Of a stretch of 64,000 bases of DNA, positions 48,751 through 61,430 are shown piece by piece. The notes beneath the pieces were generated by a model. The model was not told the origin of the DNA and searched no databases. It was given only the letters and a program-made list of their open reading frames with translations. The DNA is from Dokdonella sp. Its GTDB lineage: Bacteria; Pseudomonadota; Gammaproteobacteria; Xanthomonadales; Rhodanobacteraceae. A program made the position numbers and the translations under genes. The DNA is taken from assembly GCA_024707225.1 (NCBI GenBank), contig JANQAE010000001.1:1674001-1738000 (forward strand). The letters are read 5' to 3'. How positions within the stretch are numbered: position 1 is the stretch's first letter; every line of letters starts with the position of its first letter.

Positions 48751-50154
48751 TTGAAGCGAGTGTCATCGTCCTTTCTGGCGCTGTCGATCGCCGCCGGAAA
48801 TGCAGGCGCCGTCGAGCCCGCCGTTCTGCTCGATCGCGGTTTCGGACAAGAAGGCATCGTCTTGTTGCGCGCGCCGTACAGTCTGTCGCGGTTGTCGATC
48901 CGAGCCGTTCGCATCGTGGCGGATGGCGCGATCTTCATCGGCGGCGCCCACGGCGGCAACTTCGTGATCGAACCGTATGTCCTGAAGCTCGATGAAGACG
49001 GTCATGTCGAGCCCACGTTCGGAACCAATGGGCTGTTCTCGCTACCGCTCGACGTGGAGACCTATCCAGGCGCCACGATGGGCGATATCGCGCTGCTGAG
49101 CGACGGCCGCATTGCCTTCGTCGCGGGCCTGCTCGAGGACAACTTGTTCCTGACCCGCACCACCTCCCTCATCGGGCTACTCACACAGGATGGGCAACTG
49201 GACACGGGCTGGGCCGCCACCGGCTATCGCAGGTTCGATTTCGTCGAATCGATTTACGGCCTCACATTCGGCCATCGCGGTGTGCTCGCCGTCGATGGCA
49301 GCAATCACGTCCATCTGTCCAACGGCAGCGGCACCGGCACCAACGGCATCGCGCGGTTCCGAACCGACGGCACGCTGGATCCGGGGTACGGCACGAACGG
49401 TGTCGCCTGGCTGCCCGAAGGCGTGACGCTGGAGCGCATTCGCCTTGATGCAGCGGGCCGCCTGTGGGGCGCGGGCCCTGCCGTATCGGCGACTCTCCCG
49501 GCGCGTCTGGCATCGATGCGTCTGCTGCCGAACGGACAGCTCGACGCGAGTTACGAAGGCGGTCTGATTCTGTCGGATGTCGCGTCGACGCTGCACGAAG
49601 CGGTCGTGCCCGGCTCGCTCGCGTTCGACCGCGAAGAGCGTCCGATCGTCGGGTTCGCGGTGCAGGACTGGGAAGCGATTCAGTTCGGTACGCTCGACAT
49701 CGCGCGCTACACCACTGCGGGCGGCCTGGATCAAAACTTCAACGCCGACCAGCAGCACGGATCGATGCCAGGCATCGCGCGGATCGCGCTCGGTGGATCC
49801 GAGCGACCGTACGTCTACGCTGAACCGCTGGCCGACGGCGGCGTTCTGGCGATTGGCCATATCGGATGGATCAGGACCGGCGTGACGATCAGCCGTCTGC
49901 ACGCGGACGGGGCCAGCGACCCCACGCTGCCGAATGCGTCCGACGGCTACCCGCCGACCCTGCCGCTGCTCGGCCAGGGCAGCGAGGACGTCGTGATGGC
50001 GACCGAGACGGACGCTGCGGGACACGTCGTCATGGCCGGCGTGACCCATGACGGAACCCGGCCCTGTCTGTTCGTGCTGCGTCTGATCGGCGACCGCCTG
50101 TTCGCGGATGGTCAGGATCCGAGCGATCGGCCGACGAGCTGCCCGACGCCGTAA
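48751..50154 (+). CDS. Secreted delta-60 repeat protein, copy 2
   Basis: 467 residues, diverged tandem paralogue of the gene at 47169 (both start mature sequence with LLDRGF-Q-G, and blades align throughout). The start is TTG 48751, chosen because AGGGGAG lies 8 bases upstream and a signal peptide follows (SSSFLALSIAAGNAGA). Delta-60 blades include LDPGYGTNGVAWL and LSDGRIAFVAG. The end, FVLRLIGDRLFADGQDPSDR, is almost identical in DNA to copy 1 (51 of 52 bases) though the rest is diverged. By eye the base composition is less GC-rich than its neighbours, hinting at a different history. Confidence 0.82.
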   Translation: MKRVSSSFLALSIAAGNAGAVEPAVLLDRGFGQEGIVLLRAPYSLSRLSIRAVRIVADGAIFIGGAHGGNFVIEPYVLKLDEDGHVEPTFGTNGLFSLPLDVETYPGATMGDIALLSDGRIAFVAGLLEDNLFLTRTTSLIGLLTQDGQLDTGWAATGYRRFDFVESIYGLTFGHRGVLAVDGSNHVHLSNGSGTGTNGIARFRTDGTLDPGYGTNGVAWLPEGVTLERIRLDAAGRLWGAGPAVSATLPARLASMRLLPNGQLDASYEGGLILSDVASTLHEAVVPGSLAFDREERPIVGFAVQDWEAIQFGTLDIARYTTAGGLDQNFNADQQHGSMPGIARIALGGSERPYVYAEPLADGGVLAIGHIGWIRTGVTISRLHADGASDPTLPNASDGYPPTLPLLGQGSEDVVMATETDAAGHVVMAGVTHDGTRPCLFVLRLIGDRLFADGQDPSDRPTSCPTP

Positions 50155-50194
50155 ACCGTCGACGGGCCTGCAGTGTGGCTCGAAAGCGCCGCGG

Positions 50195-51652
50195 TCAGAC
50201 GCCGAACGAGCGGCGGCACCAGTCGAACAGCGGGCCCCAGGCGATGCCGAGCGCGAGCAGCGCGAGACCGTTGACCGACAGCGCCCAGCGCATCGGCAGA
50301 TCGCGCGGCAGCAGCAGCGGCACCGAATCGGCCGGCTCGTCGAAATACATGACCTTGACGACGCGCAGGTAGTAGTAGAGTCCGATGATCGCGAATGCGA
50401 TCGCGACGATGACCAGCCAGATCTGTCCGGCATCGACGGCGGCCTTGAGCACCATCAGCTTGGCGAAGAAGCCGAACAGCGGCGGCACGCCGGCCAGCGA
50501 GAACATCACGATCGCCATGATGCCCGCATACCACGGGTTGCGCCGGTTGAGCCCCTTGAAGTCGTCGATGTCGCCGGCCTCGAAGCCGGCGCGGGCGAGC
50601 AGCAGGATCATGCCGAAAGCGACCGCGGCCGTGATCGCGTAGCTGACCGCGTAGAACAGCGCGGCGGCGTAGCCTTCCGGCGTCGCGGCGACGAAGCCGA
50701 GCAGCAGGAAGCCGACGTGCGAGATCGTCGAGTACGCGAGCAGGCGCTTCAGATTGGTCTGCGCGATCGCGAACACGTTTCCGACCGCCAGTGACAGCAC
50801 GATCAGGAACGCCAGCATCTGCGTCCAGTGCGGCGACAGGCCGCCCAGACCACCCTCGAGCAGGCGCCAGGCCATGCCGAACGCCGCGAGCTTCGGCGCC
50901 GAGCCGATGAACAAGGTGACCGCCGTCGGCGCGCCCTGGTAGACGTCGGGCAGCCACATGTGGAACGGCGCCGCTCCGAACTTGAACGCGATGCCGACGA
51001 CCAGGAACACCAGGCCGACCGCGAGCAGGTTCGGATGCGGCACGTTGCCGATCGAGGCGTGGATGCGCGAGAGGTCCAGCGTGCCGGTCGCGCCGTAGAT
51101 CATCGACATGCCGTACAGCAGCAGGCCCGAGGCCAGCGCGCCGAGCACGAAGTACTTGATCGCGGCCTCGGACGAATCCTTCGAGTCGCGGTTCAGCGCG
51201 ACCAGCGCGTAGGAGGACAGCGTCAGCAGCTCCAGGCCGAGATAGACCATGATCAGGCTGCCGGCCGAGACCAGCAGCAGCATGCCGAGCGACGCGAACA
51301 GGATCAGCAGATAGAACTCGCCGACCAGCAGATTCCGCTCGCGCAGATACTCGCGGCCGTAGACGAAGGTGAGGCCGCTCAGGAGCAGCACGAACAGCTT
51401 CAGCACCGTCGCGACGGCGTCGCGCTGGAACATGCCGCCGAACGCCGACCAGCCCTGCCCGGCCGGCGGCGCGTCGCGCCAGACCAGGGCGGCCGTCACC
51501 GCGAGGATCAGCAGCGCCAGCCAGTGGGTGATCGCGCGCTGGCTCGGCTTCAGGAACAGGTCGATCAGCAGCAGGGCGAACGTCGCCGTCAGCAGAAACA
51601 GCTCCGGCAGGATCACCAGCAGGTCGTTGGGGTCGAACGTGTTCATGTTCAT
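50195..51652 (-). CDS. nuoN: NADH-quinone oxidoreductase subunit N
   Basis: Antiporter-like membrane subunit of Complex I, 485 residues with about 14 hydrophobic segments. Conserved features are GLELLTLSSYALVALNRDS (membrane Glu), FKFGAAPFHMWLPDVYQGAP (loop with TM7 lysine) and LKRLLAYSTISHVGFLLLG. It is the last gene of the nuo cluster. ATG 51652 overlaps the nuoM stop (ATGA); a second ATG two codons on is possible. Confidence 0.96.
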   Translation of the reverse strand: MNMNTFDPNDLLVILPELFLLTATFALLLIDLFLKPSQRAITHWLALLILAVTAALVWRDAPPAGQGWSAFGGMFQRDAVATVLKLFVLLLSGLTFVYGREYLRERNLLVGEFYLLILFASLGMLLLVSAGSLIMVYLGLELLTLSSYALVALNRDSKDSSEAAIKYFVLGALASGLLLYGMSMIYGATGTLDLSRIHASIGNVPHPNLLAVGLVFLVVGIAFKFGAAPFHMWLPDVYQGAPTAVTLFIGSAPKLAAFGMAWRLLEGGLGGLSPHWTQMLAFLIVLSLAVGNVFAIAQTNLKRLLAYSTISHVGFLLLGFVAATPEGYAAALFYAVSYAITAAVAFGMILLLARAGFEAGDIDDFKGLNRRNPWYAGIMAIVMFSLAGVPPLFGFFAKLMVLKAAVDAGQIWLVIVAIAFAIIGLYYYLRVVKVMYFDEPADSVPLLLPRDLPMRWALSVNGLALLALGIAWGPLFDWCRRSFGV

Positions 51653-53169
51653 GCCTTGGACATCATCAGCGTGCTGACCAGCTGTTGCACCGAAGTCTCC
51701 ATGAGATCGGTCAGCGGCTTGGGCCACAGACCGACCAGCAGCACCGCCACGGCAAACGAGCCGAGCACGATCCACTCACGGCCGTTCAGATCCTTGAGCT
51801 TGGCGACCTTGTCGTTGCCGATCTCGCCGAAGATCACGCGCTTGACCAGCCACAGCGTGTAGGCCGCGCCGATGATCAGCGTGAACGCGGCGACCAGCGC
51901 GATCCAGACGTTGTCCTGGAACGCGGCCAGGATCACCATGAACTCGCCGACGAAGCCGCTGGTACCGGGCAGGCCGCAGTTGGCCATCGCGAACAGCACG
52001 AAGAACGTCGCGTACCACGGCATCACGTTGGCGACGCCGCCGTAGTCGCGGATCATGCGCGAATGCAGTCGGTCGTAGAGCACGCCGATGCACGAGAACA
52101 TCGCACCGGACACGAAGCCGTGCGAGATCATCTGCACCATCGCGCCCTGCATGCCCAGGCGTGCGGCATCCGGGTTGCCGTGCACGCGGACCAGCGCCAT
52201 CGCGATGAAGATGCCGAGCGTGACGAAGGCCATGTGGGCGATCGACGAATACGCGATCAGCTTCTTCATGTCGTCCTGGACCAGGGCGACGTAGCCGATG
52301 TAGACCACCGCGATCAGGCTCATCGCGATCACGACCCAGGCGTACTCCTGCGAGGCGTCGGGCACGATCGGCAGCGAGAAGCGGATGAAGCCGTAGCCGC
52401 CGACCTTCAGCATGATCGCGGCCAGCACGACCGAACCGCCGGTCGGCGCCTCGACGTGCGCGTCCGGCAGCCAGGTGTGCACCGGCCACATCGGCACCTT
52501 GATCGCGAACGCGATCAGGAACGCGAAGAAGATCCAGAACTGCTCGCGCGCGCCGAGACCGGCGTTGGCGAATGCGGCCAGCGAGAACTCGCCGGTCTTC
52601 ATGTGCAGGTAGATCAGCGCGACCAGCATGAAGATCGAGCCGAGGAACGTGTAGATGAAGAACTTCAGCGTCGCATAGACGCGGCGCGGACCGCCCCACA
52701 TGCCGATGATGATGAACATCGGAATCAGCATGCCTTCGAAGAACACGTAGAACAGTAGCGCGTCGGTGGCCGCGAACACGCCGATCAGCAGGCCCTCGAG
52801 CGCGAGCATCGCGGCCATGTACTGCGAGACGCGCTCGTCGATCGAACCCCACGAGCCGATCACGACCAGCACCGACGTGAACGTGGTCAGCACGATCAGC
52901 GCGACCGCGATGCCGTCGACGCCGAGCGCGTAGTGGACCTTGAGCGCGTCGATCCACAGATGCGACTCGACGAATTGCATCGTGGCCGGGCCGATCGCGC
53001 TCGCGTCGTAGCCGGTGTAGAGCGGGATGCTGAGCGCGAAAGTGGCGAGCGCGACCAGCACGGTCAGCCAGCGCGCGGCATCGGCGCGGCGGCCGAGCGC
53101 GAGCACCGCGACCGCGCCGGCGATCGGCAGCCAGATCAGGAGACTGAGCAGGGGCCAGTGATGAGCCAT
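51649..53169 (-). CDS. nuoM: NADH-quinone oxidoreductase subunit M
   Basis: Antiporter-like proton-pumping subunit, 506 residues with about 14 membrane helices. Key family parts are FYVFFEGMLIPMFIIIGMWG (essential TM5 Glu), KVPMWPVHTWLPDAHVEAPT and MKKLIAYSSIAHMAFVTLGI. It lies 22 bases after nuoL and overlaps nuoN. Confidence 0.97.
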   Translation of the reverse strand: MAHHWPLLSLLIWLPIAGAVAVLALGRRADAARWLTVLVALATFALSIPLYTGYDASAIGPATMQFVESHLWIDALKVHYALGVDGIAVALIVLTTFTSVLVVIGSWGSIDERVSQYMAAMLALEGLLIGVFAATDALLFYVFFEGMLIPMFIIIGMWGGPRRVYATLKFFIYTFLGSIFMLVALIYLHMKTGEFSLAAFANAGLGAREQFWIFFAFLIAFAIKVPMWPVHTWLPDAHVEAPTGGSVVLAAIMLKVGGYGFIRFSLPIVPDASQEYAWVVIAMSLIAVVYIGYVALVQDDMKKLIAYSSIAHMAFVTLGIFIAMALVRVHGNPDAARLGMQGAMVQMISHGFVSGAMFSCIGVLYDRLHSRMIRDYGGVANVMPWYATFFVLFAMANCGLPGTSGFVGEFMVILAAFQDNVWIALVAAFTLIIGAAYTLWLVKRVIFGEIGNDKVAKLKDLNGREWIVLGSFAVAVLLVGLWPKPLTDLMETSVQQLVSTLMMSKA

Positions 53170-53191
53170 GATGATCGTAAGTCCGGTCCGT

Positions 53192-55255
<2,064 letters not shown>

Positions 55256-55259
55256 CGGG

Positions 55260-55565
55260 TCAGCCCTTCAAGCTGTCGATTTCGGTGACGTTGATCGTCG
55301 CGCGGTTGCGGAACAGCACGACCAGGATCGCCAGGCCGATCGCCGCTTCGGCGGCGGCCACGGTCAGGATGAAGAACACGAACACCTGGCCGGCCGGATC
55401 GCCGAGATAGCGCGAGAACGCGATGAAGTTGGTATTGACCGCCAGCAGCATCAGCTCGATGCACATCAGCAGCACGATGACGTTCTTGCGGTTGACGAAG
55501 ATGCCCGCCACCGCGATGCAGAACAGGATCGCACCGACGATCAGATAATGGTCCAGCGTGATCAC
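55260..55565 (-). CDS. nuoK: NADH-quinone oxidoreductase subunit K
   Basis: Small membrane subunit with three helices, 101 residues. It contains the conserved Glu in [20 protein letters not shown] and a second in [14 protein letters not shown], both part of the proton-translocating chain. The start is GTG 55565, giving the standard (M)[14 protein letters not shown]; it overlaps the nuoJ stop. Confidence 0.96.
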   Translation of the reverse strand: MITLDHYLIVGAILFCIAVAGIFVNRKNVIVLLMCIELMLLAVNTNFIAFSRYLGDPAGQVFVFFILTVAAAEAAIGLAILVVLFRNRATINVTEIDSLKG

Positions 55566-56176
55566 GGCGAACCCTCCCCCTTGGTTTCGGCCGCCATCTT
55601 GACCAGGCGCACGCGGTCTTCGCGACGCACGCGCACCTGCCGGGACGGGTTCTGGGTCTTGAGGCCGGCGCGCTTGCGCAGCGTCAGCGGAATGGCCGCG
55701 ATCAGGCCGACGGTGAGGATCAGCGCGGCGACCTCGAACGGCAGCAGGTACTCGCTGAACAGCACGCGTGCGATCCACTCGACGTTGGAGCCGCCGGCCG
55801 CGATCGCCGGATCGGGCCCGGCCGCGATCTTGAGCGCGCGCATGCCGGCCAGCGCGACGATCTCCACCAGCATGATCACCGCCACCGCGATGCCGACCGG
55901 CAGCAGCCGCATCGTGCCCTCGCGCAGCGGCGCGATGTCGACGTCGAGCATCATCACGACGAACAGGAACAGCACCATGACCGCGCCGACGTAGACCAGC
56001 ACCAGCGCGATCGCGAGGAACTCGGCGTCGGCCAGCAGCCACAGGCAGGCGGCCGAGAAGAAGGTCAGCACCAGGCACAGCGCGGCGTGTACCGGCTGGC
56101 GCACGCTGATGACCGCGAGCGCCGCCAGTACGGTGACCGCGGAAAAGCCGTAGAAGCACAGCGATTGGAACGTCAT
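55562..56176 (-). CDS. nuoJ: NADH-quinone oxidoreductase subunit J
   Basis: Membrane subunit with five helices, 204 residues. The conserved [20 protein letters not shown] (TM3, whose pi-bulge moves during coupling) is present, as is [20 protein letters not shown]. The C-terminus is a short charged tail. It lies 22 bases after nuoI. Confidence 0.95.
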   Translation of the reverse strand: MTFQSLCFYGFSAVTVLAALAVISVRQPVHAALCLVLTFFSAACLWLLADAEFLAIALVLVYVGAVMVLFLFVVMMLDVDIAPLREGTMRLLPVGIAVAVIMLVEIVALAGMRALKIAAGPDPAIAAGGSNVEWIARVLFSEYLLPFEVAALILTVGLIAAIPLTLRKRAGLKTQNPSRQVRVRREDRVRLVKMAAETKGEGSP

Positions 56177-56198
56177 GGTCGGATGCTCTCCCCGTCGC

Positions 56199-56687
56199 TC
56201 ACCGGTACGCCGCGTCCTGAGCGCGCGCGGCGGCGATCTCGGCCTCGAAGCGGTCGCCGATCGCCAGCAGCTGCGGCTTGGTCACGACGTTCTCGCCGCG
56301 CTTCTCGAAGTGGTATTCGTGCACGTGCGTCTCGACGATCGAGTCGACCGGACAGCTCTCCTCGCAGAAGCCGCAGAAGATGCACTTGAACAGGTCGATG
56401 TCGTAGCGCGTCGTGCGGCGGGTGCCGTCGTCGCGCACGGTCGAGTCGATCGTGATCGCCAGCGCCGGGCAGACCGCCTCGCACAGCTTGCAGGCGATGC
56501 AGCGCTCCTCACCGTTCGGATAGCGGCGCAGCGCATGCAGACCGCGGAAGCGGTTCGACTTGGGGATGTGCTCTTCCGGATAGCGCATCGTGTACTTGGG
56601 CTTGAACATGTAGCGCAGCGTCAGCCACAGGCCGGCCAGCAGCTCCAGCAGCAGCAGGCTCTTGAGATATCCGATGATTCTGTTCAT
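56199..56687 (-). CDS. nuoI: NADH-quinone oxidoreductase subunit I
   Basis: Ferredoxin-like subunit carrying clusters N6a and N6b; 162 residues. The two 4Fe-4S motifs are [12 protein letters not shown] and [12 protein letters not shown]. An amphipathic N-terminal helix ([20 protein letters not shown]) anchors it to the membrane arm. ATG 56687 gives the family N-terminus; an upstream ATG at 56714 would add nine residues. Confidence 0.96.
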   Translation of the reverse strand: MNRIIGYLKSLLLLELLAGLWLTLRYMFKPKYTMRYPEEHIPKSNRFRGLHALRRYPNGEERCIACKLCEAVCPALAITIDSTVRDDGTRRTTRYDIDLFKCIFCGFCEESCPVDSIVETHVHEYHFEKRGENVVTKPQLLAIGDRFEAEIAAARAQDAAYR

Positions 56688-56710
56688 GGCTCGCGTGTCC
56701 TCAAGCTGGC

Positions 56711-57760
56711 TCATGCGCCGATCGTGACCCAACCGAAGTACTTCATGCAGCCCGCCACCATGACCCAGAACAGCGTGATCGGAATGAAGACCTTCCAGCC
56801 CAGACGCATGATCTGGTCGTAGCGGTAGCGCGGAAACGAGGCGCGGAACCACAGGTAGCAGAACGCGAAGAAGAACGCCTTGACGAACAGCCACAGCCAG
56901 CTCGGCCCACCGATCCATCCCCACGACGCCGGGAACGGCGACAGCCAGCCGCCGAGGAACAGCACCGGCGCCAGGAACGAGATCAGGATCATGTTGGCGT
57001 ATTCGGCGAGGAAGAAGATCGCGAACGCCGATCCGGAATACTCCACGTGAAAGCCCGCCACGATTTCCGACTCGCCCTCGGCGACGTCGAACGGCGCGCG
57101 GTTGGTCTCGGCCACGCCGGACACGAAATAGATCACGAACATCGGCAGCAGCGGCCACATGAACCACTCGGCGATGCCGTACGGGCCGGACTGCGCCGCG
57201 ACGATCGCCGACAGGTTCAGACTGCCCGACAGGATCAGCACGCTGACCAGCGAGAAGCCCATCGCGATCTCGTAGGAGACCGTCTGCGCGGCGGCGCGCA
57301 TCGCGCCGAGCATCGCGTAGCGCGAGTTGGAGGCCCAACCGGCGATGATGATGCCGTACACGCCCATCGAGGTCATCGCGAGCAGGAACAGCAGGCCCGC
57401 GTTGACGTCGGCGAGCACGAGGCCGTCGTCGAACGGGATCACCGCCCAGGCCGCGAACGAGGGCACCAGCGCGATCAGCGGCGCCAGGTAGAACAGCGCC
57501 TTGTTCGCCTTGGTCGGCCGCACCACTTCCTTGAACAGTAGCTTGAAGACGTCGGCGAACGCCTGCAGCAGGCCGAGCGGACCGATCTGGTTCGGTCCCA
57601 TGCGCACGTGCATCCAGCCGATGACCTTGCGCTCCCAGTACACGAACATCGCGACCGCGACGATCAGCGGCACCGCGATCGCCAGGATCTTCAGTACCGT
57701 CCAGATCACCAGACCGGCGTCGCCGAAGGCGAGGAAGAATTCACGCAGCAGGTCGGTCAC
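56711..57760 (-). CDS. nuoH: NADH-quinone oxidoreductase subunit H
   Basis: Membrane subunit forming much of the quinone-binding cavity; 349 residues, about eight helices. Diagnostic blocks are [20 protein letters not shown] (near residue 45), [20 protein letters not shown] and [14 protein letters not shown], and [20 protein letters not shown]. It begins 3 bases after the nuoG stop. Confidence 0.97.
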   Translation of the reverse strand: MTDLLREFFLAFGDAGLVIWTVLKILAIAVPLIVAVAMFVYWERKVIGWMHVRMGPNQIGPLGLLQAFADVFKLLFKEVVRPTKANKALFYLAPLIALVPSFAAWAVIPFDDGLVLADVNAGLLFLLAMTSMGVYGIIIAGWASNSRYAMLGAMRAAAQTVSYEIAMGFSLVSVLILSGSLNLSAIVAAQSGPYGIAEWFMWPLLPMFVIYFVSGVAETNRAPFDVAEGESEIVAGFHVEYSGSAFAIFFLAEYANMILISFLAPVLFLGGWLSPFPASWGWIGGPSWLWLFVKAFFFAFCYLWFRASFPRYRYDQIMRLGWKVFIPITLFWVMVAGCMKYFGWVTIGA

Positions 57761-57763
57761 GCC

Positions 57764-60108
57764 TCAGGCCCTCGCAATCGACAGGGCGGCGCCGTGCGAA
57801 GGCAGGCCCGCGGTTTCGGCATAGCCCGCCTCGATCCAGGCGCCGCCGCGAGGCACCTGGGACGTCAGCTCGACCGGCAGCACGACCGCACCGATCCGCG
57901 CCGCCCCGCCCTGCCCGATGCCGAGCGCGAGCGCGTCCTGCGGATGCAGCGCGACGCGTGCGCCACGGGTCAGCGGATGCGCATTGAGCGCCGGGCTGCG
58001 GCGCAGCACCGCGTCGCCGCGATAGATCGCGGTCGTCGCGATCCGCACCAGACCTTCGGCCGGCGCCGGCGCCGGCACCGCGGCGATCCGGCCGTCGGCC
58101 GCACGCGGCGCGACCGGCGCCAGTTGCGCGCGCAGTTCGCCGATCTCGATGAAGTCGAAGCCCGGCACCGACAGTGCGGCGCCGAGCGCGCGCAGCACGC
58201 GCCAGCCCGGACGGGCCTGGCCCGGCAGCTTCGCGCCGGGAAGAACGGTCTGTGTGCGGCCGTCGAGATTGGTCAGCGTCGCGTCGATCTCCGGCAGCAG
58301 GCCGATCGGCAGGATCACGTCGGCGACCTGCCTGAGCGATTCGCTGGCAAAGGCCGAGAACGCGATGACGCTGTCGGCATCGGCCAGGGCGCGCCATGCG
58401 GCCGCGTCGGCGAGGTCGTCGGCCGCCTCGACGCCGTAGAGCAGATAGGCCTTGCGCGGCGCGGCGACCATCGCGCGCGCGTCGAGTCCGTCGCCGTCGG
58501 GCAGCACGCCGTGAGCGGCCAGGCCGATCGGGTTGGCGCCGAGCGGAATCTCGTCGTAGGCCGCGCCGGTCGCGGTCGCGACGAAGCGCGCGGCCGCACG
58601 CAGCACCGAGGCCTGCGGATGCAGCGTCGCCATCTCGCCGACGACGATCGCGGCCGAGCCGGCCTCGCCGAGGCGCTTGATCAGCGCCGCCGCATCGCTG
58701 CCCGCGTCGCGGCCCGCGATCGCATCGGCGAGCGCGCCGGACTCCGGCAGCCGGCCGCCGTCGTTGGCGGCCTTGGCCAGATCCAGCAGCGCACCGACCA
58801 GGGCCGGCGGCGCCAGCACCTGCTTGCCGGCCAGCGGATAGGTGGCGTCGAAGTCGAGCGAACCGATCACGTAGACCTGCGCGCCGCGCCGCACCGCCTT
58901 GCGCAGGCGTGCATTGAGCAGCGGCAGTTCGGTGCGCGGATTGCAGCCGATCAGGACGACGACGCCGGCCTGTTCGATCTCGGCGAACGGACGCGCGAAC
59001 GGCACCGCCGCGGCACCGTCGGACAGATCGAGCTGGCGCAGACGATGGTCGATCGAGTGGCTGCCGAGGCCGCGCACGAGCCGGCCGAGCAGATGACCTT
59101 CCTCGTTCGAGGTCGCCGGATGCACGAGCGCGCCGAGCGAGGTGCCGGCGTGGCGCTTGAGCGCATCGGCCGCGACCGCGACCGCGTCGTCCCATTCCAC
59201 CTCGGTCCAGGCGCCGTTGCGCTTGACCTGCGGCTTCGTCGCGCGATCGGCCGCGTACAGACCCTGATGGCTGTAGCGGTCGCGGTCCGACAGCCAGCAT
59301 TCGTTGATCGATTCCTCGTCGCGCGGCACCGTGCGCAGCACTTCGCCGCGCGCGTGTGCAGCCAGAGGTTGGAGCCGAGCGCGTCGTGGTAGGCGATCGA
59401 CTCGCGCGCGATCAGCTCCCAGGCGCGGGCCTGGAAGCGGAACGGCTTGTTGGTCAGCGCGCCGACCGGGCAGACGTCGATGACGTTGCCGGACAGCTCG
59501 CTCATCAGCGGCTTGCCGACATAGGTGCCGATCTGCAGGCGCTCGCCGCGCTCCATGCCGCCGAGCTCGTAGGTGCCGGCGACTTCCGACATCACGCGCA
59601 CGCAGCGCGTGCACTGGATGCAGCGCGTCATCTCGGTCTGCACGAGCGGGCCGAGGTTCTCGTCGGGGATCACGCGCTTGCGTTCGGCGAAGCGGCTGAC
59701 CGAGCGCCCGTAGCCCATCGACAGGTCCTGCAGCTCGCACTCGCCGCCCTGATCGCAGATCGGGCAGTCGAGCGGATGGTTGATCAGCAGGAACTCCATG
59801 ACGTTGCGCTGCGCCGAGAGCGCACGCTGCGACTGCGTGAACACCTTCATGCCGTCGGCGACCGGCGTCGCGCAGGCCGGCTGCGGCTTGGGCATCGGCC
59901 GGCCGCCCATCTCGACCTCGACCATGCACATGCGGCAGTTGGCCGCGATCGGCAGCTTCTCGTGATAGCAGAAGCGCGGGATCGTGATGCCGGCGCGGTC
60001 GGCGGCGGCGATGATCATCGAGCCCTTCGGCACCGCCATCGAGCGGCCGTCGATCTCGATCGAGACGTGGTCCGGCGGCAGATTCGGATCGGCAGGCTGT
60101 GCGCTCAT
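57764..60108 (-). CDS. nuoG: NADH-quinone oxidoreductase subunit G (frame broken by 1 bp)
   Basis: Large peripheral-arm subunit with several iron-sulfur clusters; 781 residues after correction. The N-terminal 2Fe-2S domain (PRFCYHEKLPIAANCRMCMV) is followed by the His/Cys 4Fe-4S motif (HPLDCPICDQGGECELQD), the cluster motif CIQCTRCVRV with VIDVCPVGAL, and then the molybdopterin-oxidoreductase-like domain. The frame breaks at 59344-59356 (GCCGCGCGCGTG on the plus strand); adding one base restores NLWLHTRRGEVLRTVPRDEE. ATG 60108 overlaps the nuoF stop. In a respiring cell a real break here would disable Complex I, which supports a sequence error. Confidence 0.92.
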
Positions 60109-61418
60109 GCGGCCACCTCCAGCTGCGCGTCGACCAGCGAGCGGCCGTTCGCGATGTAGTACTCGAACTCGTGCCAGTAATGGCGCAGGAAGCCCTGCAC
60201 CGGCCAGGCCGCCGCCTCGCCGAACGCGCAGATCGTGTGGCCTTCGATCTGGCCGGCGGCCGCCTTGAGCATGTCCAGGTCGCCGAGCTGGGCCTGGCCC
60301 TCGACGATCCGCGTCAGCAGCCGGTACATCCAGCCGGTGCCTTCGCGGCACGGCGTGCATTGGCCGCAGCTCTCCTTGAAGTAGAACCGTGCGATGCGCT
60401 GGCAGGCGCGCACCATGCAGGTGGTCTCGTCCATCACGATGACCGCTCCGGAGCCGAGGCCCGAACCGGCCTTCTGGATCGCGTCGTAATCCATCGTCAG
60501 GCCCATCATCGTCTCGGCCGGCAGCACCGGCATCGACGAGCCGCCCGGGATCACCGCCTTGAGCTTGCGCCCGCCGCGCATGCCGCCGGCCATCTCGAGC
60601 AGGTCGGCGAACGGCGTGCCGAGCCGGATCTCGTAGTTGCCGGGCTTGGCGACGTGGCCGGACACCGAGAAGATCTTCGGGCCGCCGTTGTTCGGCTTGC
60701 CCTGCGCCAGGAACCAGTCCGCGCCCTTGCGCAGGATCGCCGGCACCGAGGCATAGGTCTCGGTGTTGTTGATCGTCGTCGGCCGGCCGAACAGACCGAA
60801 ATTGGCCGGGAACGGCGGCTTGAAGCGCGGCTGGCCCTTCTTGCCTTCGAGCGACTCCATCAGCGCGGTTTCCTCGCCGCAGATGTAGGCGCCCGCGCCG
60901 AGCGCGGTGTGGATGTCCACGTCGATGCCGCTGCCCTGGATGTCCTTGCCGAGCAGGCCGGCCGCGTAGGCCTCCTTCAGCGCGGCCTCGAAGTGCTCGA
61001 ACGGCTCGTGATGGAACTCGCCGCGCAGGTAGTTGTAGGCGACCGTCGAGCCGGTGCAGTAGCACGCGATCGCGAGCCCCTCGATCACCGCATGCGGGTT
61101 GAAGCGCAGGATGTCACGGTCCTTGCAGGTACCGGGCTCGGACTCGTCGGAGTTGCACAGGATGTACTTCTGGCCCGGCGCGGTGCGCGGCATGAACGAC
61201 CACTTCAGGCCGGTCGGAAAAACCGGCGCCGCCGCGCCGCGCAGCGAGGACTTCTTGATCTCCTCGATCAGCGCGGCCGGATCGGGCTTTTCGGCCAGGA
61301 TCTTCTTCCAGGCCTGCCAGCCGTCGACCTTGAGGTAGCTGTCCATCGACCACGGCTGCTCGAAATGCAGCGTGGTGTAGACGACCTGATGTTCCGCGGG
61401 GGCGGGACCGACTGTCAT
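60105..61418 (-). CDS. nuoF: NADH-quinone oxidoreductase subunit F (NADH site)
   Basis: Binds NADH, FMN and cluster N3; 437 residues. The FMN/NADH glycine-rich segment is SLRGAAAPVFPTGLKWSFMP. Here an Ala stands where many homologues have the third Gly of RGRGGAGFPTG-type motifs. The GAGAYICGEETALMESLEG segment and the 4Fe-4S motif ESCGQCTPCREG with a distant Cys (HTICAFG) are intact. It overlaps nuoG by 4 bases and follows nuoE by 12. Confidence 0.96.
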   Translation of the reverse strand: MTVGPAPAEHQVVYTTLHFEQPWSMDSYLKVDGWQAWKKILAEKPDPAALIEEIKKSSLRGAAAPVFPTGLKWSFMPRTAPGQKYILCNSDESEPGTCKDRDILRFNPHAVIEGLAIACYCTGSTVAYNYLRGEFHHEPFEHFEAALKEAYAAGLLGKDIQGSGIDVDIHTALGAGAYICGEETALMESLEGKKGQPRFKPPFPANFGLFGRPTTINNTETYASVPAILRKGADWFLAQGKPNNGGPKIFSVSGHVAKPGNYEIRLGTPFADLLEMAGGMRGGRKLKAVIPGGSSMPVLPAETMMGLTMDYDAIQKAGSGLGSGAVIVMDETTCMVRACQRIARFYFKESCGQCTPCREGTGWMYRLLTRIVEGQAQLGDLDMLKAAAGQIEGHTICAFGEAAAWPVQGFLRHYWHEFEYYIANGRSLVDAQLEVAA

Positions 61419-61430
61419 CGGAGTGCTCGC

